A stretch of 64,000 nucleotides of DNA from Charina bottae (GCA_023362775.1 JALMGJ010000003.1:75129355-75193354), one strand, 5' to 3'; positions 33,274-44,192 are shown, counted from the first letter of the stretch. Numbers and translations are program-made. Notes: generated from the letters alone by a model not told the origin.

Positions 33274-36200
33274 ATGAGCACAGCGAAGATGTTGCCGGCA
33301 GTCGGGGGAGGTTTTCCTCTGGAAAGACTGAATGACAGTAATTATTCGTCATGGTCATATAAAATGGAAATGTATCTTCGGTGTGAAGGGCTTTGGAGGA
33401 GTGTACTTTGCCCTGACCCAGACCTGGACGATGAAGAAGTTGCTCTAAAGGACGATAGAGCATTGGCAAGCATAATTTTATGTCTGGAAGATAGCCAATT
33501 GTGTTATGTTAGAGACTGTCAGTTAGCCTATAAGTGTTGGGAAGCTTTAAAGAATGTTTATCTAAGAAGCTCACCGTTATGTAAGGTTTTACTAACAAGA
33601 AAACTTTATCACGCTAGATTAGGGGTATCTGATAACATAAGGGATCACCTGCATTATATGACAGGGTTGTTCCAGGAGTTGGCTCAGAGAGATATGCAAT
33701 TTACAGAAGCTAACAAAGTGTATATAATTCTCAGTTCTCTAAACGAAACGTGGGATACTTTGGCAATTAGCTTTGGTTCGTTATCTGAGGAAGATTTAAC
33801 CATAAGATACTTATTTAGCAGGCTTTTAGAAGAAGAGCAAAGAAGGCAGCAGTGTTCTAACGTAATTAGGTCTAAGCAAAACAGTGTTTGTGTTAAGGAA
33901 TGTTCTGATAACCAAAACAATGTATTATTTGTGAAGAGAAAATGTTTCTGCTGTGGGTCACAAAAGCATTTGTTGCGGGATTGTGATAAGAAACGGAAGC
34001 CGAAGGCTAAGCTAAAAATTTCCAAGCCGGGAGACGCTGCACAGCTGTCTTTAATTAGTTCAAGTGTAGAACAAAATTTAAAGGGACCATTTTTAATTGA
34101 CAGTGGGGCTTGTCAGCATATAGGGAGTAACAGACAGATGTTTAAGAGTTTTAGGCAGGCTGATAAAGATCATGTTACTCTAGCTAATGGAAGCATTGCA
34201 TCTGTGACTGGTAAAGGATTTGTATATGTACCAGGGTTAAATATTGAATTATCAATGTTGTGTGTACCTGAACTGGAGTACAATATAATTAGTGTGTCAC
34301 AATTGGATAAACAGGGTTATACTGTACAGTTTGGTAATAATGAATGTATTGTTATGAAAGATAACAATGTTTGTGGCAAAGGTATTTTGCAGAACAATTT
34401 ATATGAAATAGTACAAGCCAGGACAAGCAGCAGCCATCATGGTGTAGCTACGATTAATAAGCCAACACATGATTCATGTGCGCACCTGTGGCACAGAAGG
34501 CTTGGGCATCCGAGTTTCAAAGTGATTGAAAAGATGTCAGAAGCAAGTTCTGGAATGGAATTGAAAAAGTGCCAAGTGTATTTGGATTGCACAGCTTGTA
34601 AGGTTGCAAAGTCAAAGGTGTTTCCTGTGAGCAAATTCAGTGATAGGAAGTCACATAAACGTTTTGAATTAGTTCACGCTGACTTAATTGGTCCATTACC
34701 AGTTACAATAGGGGGTGCTAAATATGTTTTAGTCATTGTAGATGATTACACAAGATTTGGGTTCTGTTACCTATTGAAAGCTAAAGGTCAAACATTTGAA
34801 AAGTTTAGAAACTGGGTGCAGTTTGTGGAACAAAGGTATAGCACTAAGGTGTGTAGTTTACAAACTGACCGGGGTACAGAGTTTCTGAGTGGGAGTTTTC
34901 AGCAATGGCTCCGTAGAAGGGGCATTGTGCATAGGAGAACTAACCCACATAGTTCAGCTGAGAATGGCGTGGCTGAACGTAGGAATTTGGCATTGCAGAC
35001 AGTAAAGGATTCACTCATTGCTGACTCAGGGTTATCACGTGGATACTGGGGAGAGGCAATATTAACTGCTAATTATTTAATTAACAGGTTATGGAGTGTA
35101 TCTGTAAACCAAACTCTGTATTATATGTTATATGGCAAGAAGCCACCATTAGCTCATTTGAAGTTGTTTGGGTGCACTGCCTATGTTCACGTGCATAAGG
35201 AAGTACGTAGGAAGGGACAGGCAAAAGCACAGAAGCTGACGTTTGTGGGGTATGAGCCAGGGACCAAGGGATATAGGTTCACTGATGGCAGGAAAGTTGT
35301 TATTTCTAGATCAGCAAGTTTTAGTGAGCATAGCAATTGGCAGAGATTACACGGGAGTAGTGAGGTTTATCTTCCTAGTCAGGGACGTTTTGAGTTTTCA
35401 GAGCGGATAGAGGCCACTGATGTGATTAAGAAGGAAGAGGAATTAACTCCTAGTGTGCCAATGATGCAGGATGCTACAGTGTTGCGTAGATCTGAGAGAG
35501 TTAACAAGGGCATACCACCTCAACGTTATACACCAGGTGATGTAAAAGTGTGTTTTATTGATTATGAACCTCGTAATTACAAGGACGTATTGAAGTTGCC
35601 ACAACACGAGCAGAGTAGATGGAAAGCTGCTATGGATGTGGAAATGAAAGCCATTAATTCTCATAAGGTTTTCAAATCTACTAGGCTGCCTGAGGGGCAT
35701 AGAGCAGTAGGCTGTAGATGGGTGTATAAGAAGAAAACCTTAGTGAATGGTGATATTCAGTATAGGGCTAGGTTGGTTGCACAAGGATTTTCCCAGATAA
35801 AGAATCAGACTTATGATGAAGTTTTTGCACCAACGCTAAGAGGGGAGACATTTAGGTTTGCCTTAGCAATGGCAGCAGCTGGGAATTGTGTAGTACAGCA
35901 TTATGATATCACAACAGCATATTTGCATGCTGATTTGAATGAAGAGATCTATATGATTGAAGACCCAGGTTATGAATCAAAGATTGCAGGAAGGGTATAC
36001 AAGTTGCAGAAAGCATTGTATGGACTCAAGCAGTCGGCACGTTGCTGGAATCTTAGGTTAGATAAGGAATTACAAAGAATGGGATTCAAGTGTAGTATAG
36101 CTGACCCATGTCTGTATGTAAAGCAATGTGAAAACGATGAACAGATTTTGCTTGTGATTTTTGTAGACGATTTGTGTCTTATAGTGAAAGATCAAAGCAG

Positions 36201-37122
36201 GGTAATTGAATTTACTGAAAATCTGAAACAGCACTTTGATGTCAAAGATCTGGGAGAAATTAAGAATTACCTAGGCATGGGTATTCAGAAGGTTGATGGG
36301 GGTTATGTTCTAGAGCAGCGGAAGAAGATTGAAGCACTGCAAAGAGAGAACAACATGGAACAGTGTAAAGAAGTTTCAACCCCGATGACAACAGATTTTG
36401 TTAAAACAGAGACTGGAGATGATGACCAAACTTCATGTGATCAAGAACACTATCATTCAATAATTGGAAGTTTATTGTATATAGCACAATGGTCGCGTCC
36501 TGATATCGGGAACGCAGTAAATGTTCTGAGTAGATATGTAACCAAACCTACCCAGAAACATTGGCAAGGTATCAAACGTGTGTTTAGGTATCTGAAGGGG
36601 ACTATTGATAAATGTTTATTAATAAAACCATGTAAGCCATTGAAATTGAAATGCTATGTAGATAGTGATTGGGGTAACGATGTACATGACAGAAAATCAA
36701 TGACAGGGTTGATAATAATGTTTGGTAACACCTTGGTTGGGTGGAGGTCTCGTAAACAAAGTTCAGTTGCCGTGTCAACGGCAGAGGCAGAGTATGCAGC
36801 ATTATCTGATTTGTGTTCAGAATTAATTTGGTATAGGCAATTGTTAATGGATGTGAATATAACAATTGAGGGGCCTATATGTGTATACGATGATAGTGAA
36901 GCATGTATACAGATTGCAAAGAGTGATAAGGTCAGAGCACGAAGCAAGCATGTTGATATCAAGTATCATAATGTAAGGAATGCTGTTAAAGAGTCTCTGA
37001 TAGATTTGCAATATTGTCCATCTGAGTGTAATGTAGCAGATGTGATGACAAAGCCTCTAAGCATAGAGAGACATAGGATGTGTATATCTCAAATGTGTAT
37101 GTCTTCTATTCTGTACAATTGA
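33274..37122 (+). CDS. Copia gag-pol polyprotein, intact
   Basis: 1282 codons with no frameshift or stop; the ATG at 33274 is the first in this frame, 270 bases past the LTR. Gag (residues ~1-245) includes a UBN2-type gag domain ('LNDSNYSSWSYKMEMYLR') and a CCHC knuckle at 224-237 (CX2CX4HX4C). The protease has DSG at 276-278. Integrase has a zinc motif (H407, H411, C439, C442) and D470, D532, E568 with exactly 35 residues between the last two. Reverse transcriptase has 'YGLKQ' (~916-920) and FVDD at 963-966, where copia proteins usually have YVDD. RNase H has D1130 ('YVDSDW') and 'STAEAEYAAL'. The product forms virus-like particles and copies element RNA into new genomic sites. All catalytic residues I can check are present. 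Confidence 0.97.
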   Translation: MSTAKMLPAVGGGFPLERLNDSNYSSWSYKMEMYLRCEGLWRSVLCPDPDLDDEEVALKDDRALASIILCLEDSQLCYVRDCQLAYKCWEALKNVYLRSSPLCKVLLTRKLYHARLGVSDNIRDHLHYMTGLFQELAQRDMQFTEANKVYIILSSLNETWDTLAISFGSLSEEDLTIRYLFSRLLEEEQRRQQCSNVIRSKQNSVCVKECSDNQNNVLFVKRKCFCCGSQKHLLRDCDKKRKPKAKLKISKPGDAAQLSLISSSVEQNLKGPFLIDSGACQHIGSNRQMFKSFRQADKDHVTLANGSIASVTGKGFVYVPGLNIELSMLCVPELEYNIISVSQLDKQGYTVQFGNNECIVMKDNNVCGKGILQNNLYEIVQARTSSSHHGVATINKPTHDSCAHLWHRRLGHPSFKVIEKMSEASSGMELKKCQVYLDCTACKVAKSKVFPVSKFSDRKSHKRFELVHADLIGPLPVTIGGAKYVLVIVDDYTRFGFCYLLKAKGQTFEKFRNWVQFVEQRYSTKVCSLQTDRGTEFLSGSFQQWLRRRGIVHRRTNPHSSAENGVAERRNLALQTVKDSLIADSGLSRGYWGEAILTANYLINRLWSVSVNQTLYYMLYGKKPPLAHLKLFGCTAYVHVHKEVRRKGQAKAQKLTFVGYEPGTKGYRFTDGRKVVISRSASFSEHSNWQRLHGSSEVYLPSQGRFEFSERIEATDVIKKEEELTPSVPMMQDATVLRRSERVNKGIPPQRYTPGDVKVCFIDYEPRNYKDVLKLPQHEQSRWKAAMDVEMKAINSHKVFKSTRLPEGHRAVGCRWVYKKKTLVNGDIQYRARLVAQGFSQIKNQTYDEVFAPTLRGETFRFALAMAAAGNCVVQHYDITTAYLHADLNEEIYMIEDPGYESKIAGRVYKLQKALYGLKQSARCWNLRLDKELQRMGFKCSIADPCLYVKQCENDEQILLVIFVDDLCLIVKDQSRVIEFTENLKQHFDVKDLGEIKNYLGMGIQKVDGGYVLEQRKKIEALQRENNMEQCKEVSTPMTTDFVKTETGDDDQTSCDQEHYHSIIGSLLYIAQWSRPDIGNAVNVLSRYVTKPTQKHWQGIKRVFRYLKGTIDKCLLIKPCKPLKLKCYVDSDWGNDVHDRKSMTGLIIMFGNTLVGWRSRKQSSVAVSTAEAEYAALSDLCSELIWYRQLLMDVNITIEGPICVYDDSEACIQIAKSDKVRARSKHVDIKYHNVRNAVKESLIDLQYCPSECNVADVMTKPLSIERHRMCISQMCMSSILYN

Positions 37123-37140
37123 ATGTAATATCTATTGTAA

Positions 37141-37150
37141 ATTGAAGGGG
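37141..37150 (+). promoter_or_regulatory. Copia polypurine tract
   Basis: attgaagggg immediately precedes the 3' LTR, in the position expected for the plus-strand primer. Confidence 0.8.
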
Positions 37151-37604
37151 TGTTGGGGTTTGATAAACCCAGGAATTTACTTCTAGATATAAATTATACA
37201 GAGAGGCTTGATATTTAGGTAAAAGGTGAAATATTCTGAACAGTCACCCAATTAGCAGCCATTGTTGTAGGAATGATGTGTCATGTGTGACTCATTCAAC
37301 AGGTGCTTAGAGTTAGGTTGGGTGTGGTGAATAACGAGAGTGACCTATAATGTGATTGGTCAGGTTCACTATATATACAGGGACATTCTCAGTTCCCATT
37401 ATTCCCATTTTACCTCGTGAAAGCTGTATCGTTGATGGTGTATCATTTGTTACTTGTGGAAGTGATCTGTAAATACGTATGTATATAAAGTAAATAGGAT
37501 ATTTGATATAACTTCTGTTTGGAGTCTATTTACTGCATAGTACGTGGATCACTGGTGCCTAGGAGAGAGGCAGGCCGCTCCATCTCCACACGCTCCCTCT
37601 GACA
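37151..37604 (+). repeat. Copia 3' LTR
   Basis: 454 bp, same ends as the 5' LTR. The three clustered differences (CCGCGTG in the 5' LTR, CCACACG here) are all explained by CpG transitions from an ancestral CCGCGCG. The fourth is c/a in 'ataacg'/'ataaag'. Confidence 0.97.
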
Positions 37605-37609
37605 AAATT

Positions 37610-37985
37610 ATTTGTTGTTGTTGTTCAGTCGTTGTGTCCGACTCTTCATGACCTCATGGACCATAGCACGCCAGGCCTTCCTGTCCTCCACTGTCTCCCG
37701 GAGTTTACTCAAATTCATGTTTGTTACATCGGTGATGCTATCTAACCATCTCCTCTGCCGTCCCCTTCTCCTTTTGCCTTCAGTCTTTCCCAGCATCAGG
37801 GTCTTTTCCAGTGAGTCCTCTCTTCGCATTAGGTGGCCAAAGTATTTGAGCTTCAGCTTCAGTATCTGTCCTTCCAATGAGCAGTCAGGGTTGATTTCCT
37901 TTAGGATTGACTGATTTGACCTCCTTGCAGTCCAAGGGACTCTCAAGAGTCTTCTCCAGCACCACAGTTCGAAATACAGAAACCC
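37610..37985 (-). mobile_element. BovB (RTE) LINE 3' fragment
   Basis: The minus strand encodes the BovB C-terminus: 'ELWCWRRLLRVPWTARRSN', 'SILKEINPDCSLEGQILKL', 'YFGHLMRREDSLEKTLMLGK' and 'SKLRETVEDRKAWRAMVHEV'. It ends in '...tcggacacaacgactgaac' and (AAC)n. Relative to the copy at 48180 a codon-breaking 3-base loss (RMRW to RRW) is seen. It abuts the right target duplication of the copia element. Confidence 0.93.
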
Positions 37986-40585
37986 AAATAAGAGCAACAT
38001 CTTTAGCAGGACAACCCCATAAAATCTACTCAGAAATAAATCCCAGTGAGTTTAATGGGACAGTATCTCCCTCTTTCTCTCTCTCAACTATGTATGATCT
38101 GCAGCCTTTGAAACTTACATCCTCATTGGGGCAGAGATGAAAGTAGGCTAAAGTAGGCTTTGTGCTGACCTGAACAATGGCCTATAGCTGCATAGTGCCT
38201 TTTCACTGGTCGCATAGGAGATGCCCATCTGGAAATATCCAGAATTACAAAGAAAACTGATCATGCTATAATGTAGACCCAGAGTCCCCAACGTGGCTAC
38301 AGGGGCAACAATTTGCCCACTGACATGTTCCTTGCTATGTGCCAAGCTACTTGCCCTACCAACCTTTTTTTAGATTTTTAACTTTAAAAAATGTATGGGA
38401 AATTACTCTGTTGCAAAGCATAACCTGCATTTCCAACAATGCCCCGTCAGGAGCAATCTTAGAAAATAAAATGGCAGATGGCAGCTGCTCAGTATTTTGT
38501 TTGCCTTCTGGTATCTGGGTGTTTTGTGACTGCCCACACACACCAAAATATCCCTTTTGTGAGAATACGGTAACATGCTCAAGTTCTAAATGTGCCTCAT
38601 GGCTCCCAAAGGTCAGGGCCCTTAGGGGAGAACATTCAAGTCTATGGGGCAATCCCACTTGGCATACGGGATACCATTCTGGTCCCCAGACATCAAAAAA
38701 GAAATTGTAAAGCTGGAAAATACGCAGTTCTTTTTTTAACAAAAGCATCTGAAATTATCAAGGAGTCAGAGCAACATCTCTATTTTTAGCTCAGAAGAAA
38801 TTCAGGCCAGAAAAATGGGTGTAGCACACAGTGCATAGTCAGCCCTTGGGATCCATAGCTCTACGTAGCGATGGCCACCAAATCTGGCAGCTTTAACTTG
38901 GGACCAGAGAAGTTAATGGAGAATCAAACAACCAATGGCTGCTAGTCATTGGGGTTGATGTATTATTTCCAGTATCATGTGCAGTACGTATCTTAATTCT
39001 TGCTACTGCTGCTGCTGCTGTTCTCCTTTTTTGCTGGGAACTTTCTGCCGCAACTGGGCCCTCAAGGAAACAGTGTTTGTTTGTTTGTTAACCAATTTAT
39101 GAAGCTGCCCATCTACCTAGGGAACTCTGGGGACCACTGAATTTAAGAAAGATCATATCATCAAACTTCACCAAATTGCCACAGAAATGAAGTTTTGTAT
39201 GTAAAATTGACAGAATTACAGTTTAACTTTAATTTCAAATAAATTCAAATGCAGTATTTTTAATAGCTACTTTAAACAAATGTCCATAGTTTAGTGATAA
39301 GGTGTTAAATTAAAGATTTTATAAGGTTTTTCGCAAACATCTGTGGTCTATAACTTCTGGAATTTAAAAAATGGGGTACACATTTTAATAGAACATTCAG
39401 AATGAAAACTTGCTTGAGTATTTTTATTTCCCAGAATCAGATTCCAGAACTGATTTATCCCATTTTCATGCCTTTGGACAGTCTTGCTCTGAAGAAATTC
39501 AATCCCACTTTCTGCTGAAGACAAATACATAAAAAAAAGACAGGTATGAAATAAAGCTTCTCTTTTAAGTTCTTTGGAGATGGTATGCAATAAATGTCCA
39601 TTGTGTTCTTATGCATTTGATTCTTACATTTCTAATGAAAATGACTTTTTTTAATGGCCATATTAAGAAAATCTTCTAGATAATTTATGGGGGAAGTTTT
39701 CCCCACCTCACTGTTGGTGGTCAGCCAGCATGGGCTAAGGCATAGTAGACATCAAGCATATAATGTAAAGATTAAATGTGAACCACAAAATGAGAACAGT
39801 CATTGAACAATTTTTCACATGCCTATTTCACAAAAAGATAACAGAAGGGGTTTTTTTTTAATGTCATCCTTCTTTTCCCATTAATAAATAGTGCAGAGAG
39901 AAGGTGAAGCTGAAGTTCAAATGAATGTGGGTCAAGCAGTGTGACAACACTTCTAAGCAAATCTCCAACAGAATGCTGAAACAGAGGATCGTCATGTTTT
40001 GGATGATTGAGTCAAAAGTCTAATCCTAAACTTCAACCCAACTGAAATCTTGTAACATGACCTAGAGAGATCAGTTAGGCTCCAAAATATCAGTGGGTTG
40101 AAGCAGTTTTGTAAAGTGGAATGGGCCAAAATACCACAAAAGCCAAGGGATGGGATTGATCAACAGGTACAGGAAACCTTTGGTTGAAATCACCGCTGCT
40201 AAAGAAGGTCCTATCGGTTACTAAATCTAAAGCTTCATGCAAAGAAAATGAATGCTGGCTTAAAGTGTTCAATAAGGACATAACACAGTACATAGATTCG
40301 TTTGTTGCTTGTTTAACCAGAATCTGTTGATTTTATATAAAGGACTTTGATGCAGTACTGTAGGTGACAGTACTGCAGGATTATGAAAAGTTTTAGAGTT
40401 CACAAACTTTCTTTTACCCTGAAACATGTCAATAGTCAATGTTAAGAAAATCTCTTATTAATATCTGTTGTTATTACAGCAATATGAATTACAAAAAATC
40501 TAGTCATAAATGACATCCTTGGATCATCTATCCATTGGGAGTTGACAAGTATTCTTTGAACACTAGATTTTCCAGGCAACGAAAC
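37986..40585. other. Intergenic, no gene seen
   Basis: No recognised gene or repeat. The overlapping 123/130-codon frames at 38339-38748 on both strands have no family resemblance. A short CTG run lies near 39005-39020. Confidence 0.5.
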
Positions 40586-40979
40586 TGTGATGAATCTGAT
40601 CCTTAGTTATCAATTCAGAGTCTCTCAATCACAAGCCATCTTAGGATGTGGAAGAAATATTTATTAATACAATCAATCCAAGGCAAAGATCAGACTGAAG
40701 AAAAGCCCACACAATTGCAATGATAAAATCCCCCTTTGTGCCGCCCCTCCCTAAATGCTGAATTCTTTCTAACAGCTTCTAACTCCCAGCTGCAATTCAT
40801 TCTGCTAACGAATATTGATAGCGCCAGTCGAGCTGACCTTGGAGCTTACTCAGGCCGTCTCAACAATTCTAACCAACATACCAAACTGCCACTACAAGCA
40901 TGCTAATACAAATACTACAATACCCATCACTACAATGTCCCTCAACTATACTGGAAGGATGCTAAATCCTGACATACCA
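40586..40979 (-). repeat. Ty3/gypsy LTR (3' LTR of a truncated element)
   Basis: On the minus strand it starts TGGTATGTCAGG directly after a purine run (ccccccc on +, 40980-40986, the polypurine tract). It carries AATAAA (TTTATT on +, 40660-40665) and ends near TCATCACA. About 394 bp. Position downstream of the chromodomain sequence supports the call. The outer boundary is uncertain by a few bases. Confidence 0.7.
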
Positions 40980-41130
40980 CCCCCCCTTAATAACAACTCC
41001 CCAACCTCAATGTCTTCTACACAGGAAATACATGAATACACATGGAACATATAAACACATAGCAGATCCATATACATATAGCATCTCGGTTACATGGCAA
41101 TGACATCACTTCCAGATATTCCAAATACCC

Positions 41131-41575
41131 TTACTTAGGCTTTTCTGGGAACCGATTGTGAAACTCTTTTACTAATTGGGGTGCTTGCACATGGTGGCTA
41201 TTGACCCACTCACTGTGAGCCTTAGGGAAATGCTTCCACTGTATCAGGTATTGTAACACCCCTTGGTGACCTCTAGAGTCTAATATATCTTGCACCTCAA
41301 AGTTCTGTTCCCCATCAATCATCACGGGGACCAGAGTAGGTTGTTCTGGGTGCCAACGTTCTGAGTCTCGAGCCGGTTTGAACAGACTACAATGGAATAC
41401 CAGATGGATTTTCCTCAGACTCTTAGGCAACTGTAACTCCACCATCACATCATTGATCAACTTTATGACGGGGAAAGGCCCCACATATTTGGGACTCAGT
41501 TTTTTCGATGGTTGCCAAGTTTTCAGCATTTCCTGTCAGCCAGGCACTTTGGCACCGGCCTCATCCAGTCTCTAA
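41131..41575 (-). pseudogene. Ty3/gypsy chromovirus pol, integrase C-terminus with chromodomain
   Basis: The 132-codon minus frame (41131-41529) reads 'PSKKLSPKYVGPFPVIKLIN' and 'LPKSLRKIHLVFHCSLFKP' (integrase C-terminal GPY/F-type region). A chromodomain follows: 'FEVQDILDSRGHQGVLQYLI', 'QWKHFPKAHSEWVNSHHV', ending 'LVKEFHNRFPEKPK'. Chromodomains of this type target integration to heterochromatin. Upstream sequence to about 41575 continues in another frame ('AWLTGNAENL'), so there is a frameshift, and the rest of gag-pol is absent. It is the truncated 3' end of a chromovirus, ending in the LTR at 40586-40979. Confidence 0.85.
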
Positions 41576-41737
41576 CTGCAGTGCATATTTTGAACTGCAA
41601 ACAAGCAAACCCTATCCCACCCTTTCCTAAAGTTAGTTTTTCAAAAGAATAAGAGAGAATGGGGGAAATTCTCTTCTTCTAAATCTACAACCCTGCATGT
41701 TTAATAAAGCTTTATAGAAAAGCCTGATATAACTGAG

Positions 41738-42354
41738 ACCTGCAAATCGGTCATTAAGCAAAGCAGTCACTAAGTGAAAAATCATGTGACCGTAACTGTG
41801 TTTACAATTTTACTTCAGCTTTTTTTTGCTTTACAACATCAGAAGGATATGACCCCAAACAGCCAGGTGAGCTCAAATGGCAGGGAAGGTTTCTGGAACT
41901 TGACTCATGAGGAAGCTGGGTAAAAGGGAAAATCTTATAGCCCTTTTTCCCCACTCCCCTGCCCTTTGGAATGCTCACCCCGGCGCTGGGATAATTAGCA
42001 AGAGAATTGATGTTGTATTTACATTCATTGGAGAGCAAGGGATTACAAGAAAGTAAGCAGGCACACAATGGGGAATACACATTGAAAGAAATGCGCTAGC
42101 ACAAGCTGTTTGCCTAGCACACTCACAGCTGCCAGCTGCTTAAGAGGCAAACAAGAGGCTTGACCAGCCTTACCGGCCCCATGGGATAAGTAAGATCTAC
42201 CATTGCTTGGGTCTGACTGTAATTAGGTATTTTTACTGTGTATTAGTGCTATTTATGGGTTTTTTAAATTATTGATTTTAAACTTTTTATTGTGAACTGC
42301 CCAGGGTCCCTCCTTGTGAGGGAGATGGGTGGGATATAAATGTGATCAATAAAA

Positions 42355-42389
<35 letters not shown>

Positions 42390-42797
42390 ACAAACAAAAG
42401 CCTTTAGTGTGAAACTGATTAGGGTCTTGTCAATTTCAGGCAGCAGCTGCCAGCCAGCCCTTCTAATCAACTAATTAAGGTCACAGATCTGAACTTGTTA
42501 AATTGTGGTTAGCACTTTTTAGGGAGGCACTAGGCTGGGCAAAAAAGCAGCTCAGGGAAGAGATTGCTTGTTTAGGCAATCTCTCCACTCTGCGGGGGGT
42601 GGGGAAGATAGAAAAAAGTGGGTCAGGCACAGGACAATGTGTGCCAACTGACTGTAATGTCAAACAGGTGACTGAGGGAGAGAGACACTGCGAAGGTTGT
42701 AAATGCTGGTATTGGTAACAAAGTTACTTTTTCATCACTGTCATAACTGCAAATAGTTGCTGCCCGAGGCAGTTGCTAAATGAGGACTTGATGTATG
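41738..42797. mobile_element. Longer relative of the TA-flanked MITE, with a nested L2 tail
   Basis: The left part ('ggtcattaagcaaagcagtc', 'actaagtg') matches 32190-32212, inside the left end of the MITE at 32141. The right end ('gcagttgctaaatgaggac') matches its right inverted end. The ~1-kb interior is different and contains the L2 3' tail at 42281-42398. Left terminus truncated. I see no transposase. Confidence 0.5.
42281..42398 (+). repeat. L2 3' tail with (AAATA)n
   Basis: 'tgtgaactgcccagggtccc', 'gggatataaatgtgatcaat', then (AAAT)n. Matches the tail inserted at 17075. Confidence 0.8.
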
Positions 42798-42956
42798 GAA
42801 TTTCTCCTCTAACTAGATTGCAGCATGCACCTTGTTAGTTGATTGTATATGTTACATGCACACATCGGATTACTAGATGGCAAAAGTTAATGTTTAAAGT
42901 TTTGGAAGACAAGTAGATAAAGCCTTAATGAACCCTCATCTGCCCATATTTTAGGG

Positions 42957-43218
42957 CATAGCTTTCCAAAGTGTGTGTTGCAACACATTACTGTGTCGCC
43001 TGCGGTGTCCTGGTGTGTCGCGCAAAAACCCGGAAGCACTGATGGAGGAATCAGAAGAAGTGGCACCCCCAGCCGCCGCCGGCGCTGATTGGCAGGGGTG
43101 CTGCTTCTTCCAGTTCCCCCCATCAGCGCTTCCAGGTTTTTTGCGTGACACACCAGGACACCACAGGCCGCGCCGCCGTTGGTGTGTGTCGCCAACGTGA
43201 AAAGTTTGGAAAGCTCTG
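42957..43218. mobile_element. GC-rich hAT-like MITE, copy B
   Basis: 262 bp; ends CATAGCTTTCCAAAGTGTG and rc CAGAGCTTTCCAAACTTT; exact 8-bp target duplication TTTTAGGG (42949-42956 and 43219-43226). The interior contains 'aacccggaagcactgatgg' and an inverted counterpart ('catcagcgcttccaggttt'), so the middle is itself palindromic. Frames through it are not genes. Confidence 0.92.
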
Positions 43219-43226
43219 TTTTAGGG

Positions 43227-43841
43227 AGAAGGTCGATATCCAGAAATTTCTTCAGTTCATTGCACTTTGAATAGCTTTTTAAGAGCACTCTGAATCATAA
43301 CCAAAAGATCAACTTGGTATTCTTTTTTTTTCCCTCACACATTGTATCTAAATATTTAAACTTGTTCTCCGTGTATATCTCTGCACCAGATGTCTTCTGT
43401 TTCCTCCATCTATCGGATGCCTTCTTCTCTAACCTGTTTCCAATTTTTAGCCAAATCATTGCTTCTGCATCATCTTTTAAAAGCAGTAGCCAAGAAGATC
43501 ACTGCAAAAAGGTAAGAGTGCCAGGCCTATTTGCTCTTCTGTAGCAGAGCACTGATATATATTTTCTTCAGAGTTGGCCCATCCATATAATGAACATCAT
43601 GGCTGTGTTCATATGTCATGATAATCCCTACTTAGCTAAACCATGGTTTGATCAGTTAATCAAATCGCATAGGTTCACATGATAACCTGAGTCATAAACT
43701 AACCAAGCAGGCTAGATTCACACAACACATCAGGATAAAATGTAGCTTGTGAGTTTATAGTGTAGTCTATCATGTGAAGCCAGACCATGTGCCCCTTTTT
43801 ATCAACCTTAACACTTATCGTCAGCAGTCAGTACAATCTAT
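43227..43841. other. Intergenic, no gene seen
   Basis: No recognised coding or repeat content. Confidence 0.5.
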
Positions 43842-43915
43842 TAAAATTTGTAAGCCGCCCGGAGTCACCGTGAGTGAGTTGGTAGCCACATAAATCTCTT
43901 TAATAAATAAATAAA
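43842..43915 (+). repeat. L2-like 3' tail
   Basis: 'taagccgcccggagtcaccg', then 'agccacataaatctctttaa' and (AAAT)n; the 3' terminus of an L2-type LINE or its SINE. Confidence 0.7.
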
Positions 43916-44192
43916 GTCCTCTTCCCTATGATCACCTGCCCTGACATAGGTTGTGATACTTTAGCAGTGAAAAATGGTGCTCTGCACATGCTCAGAAACA
44001 CATGCACAGGCAAACTAGCATTAGAAAAGAAACATACAGCTACAGTTATATGGGGAAGCACAGCATTAAAATATCAAATTAAGCTCTGTATTTGGTTAGG
44101 GTGCTATTGTTGCAGCTTTTAACATACTCTAGCCAAGAACATGTAATGAGGGATTGTCTGTCTTGCTATGAATCCTAGCGATTAGGAGCAGC

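Larger units (their letters stand above)
32551..37604 (+). mobile_element. Complete Ty1/copia LTR retrotransposon
   Basis: 5054 bp: a 454-bp 5' LTR, primer site, leader, one gag-pol ORF, polypurine tract and 454-bp 3' LTR. It is flanked by a perfect 5-bp target duplication AAATT (32546-32550 and 37605-37609). LTRs begin TGTTGG and end TGACA and differ at 4 of 454 positions, so the insertion is young. The integrase-before-RT domain order is diagnostic of Ty1/copia rather than Ty3/gypsy or retroviruses. There is no env ORF. Every cis-element and the ORF look intact, so the copy may be competent for transposition. Copia elements are uncommon in vertebrates compared with plants and insects. Confidence 0.98.

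Noticed and set aside
32990..33277. 95-codon frame overlapping the copia start by ATGA, resembling a reinitiation uORF
   Set aside because: It begins with GTG inside the LTR and has no ATG, and it spans the primer site. An open leader is the simpler reading.
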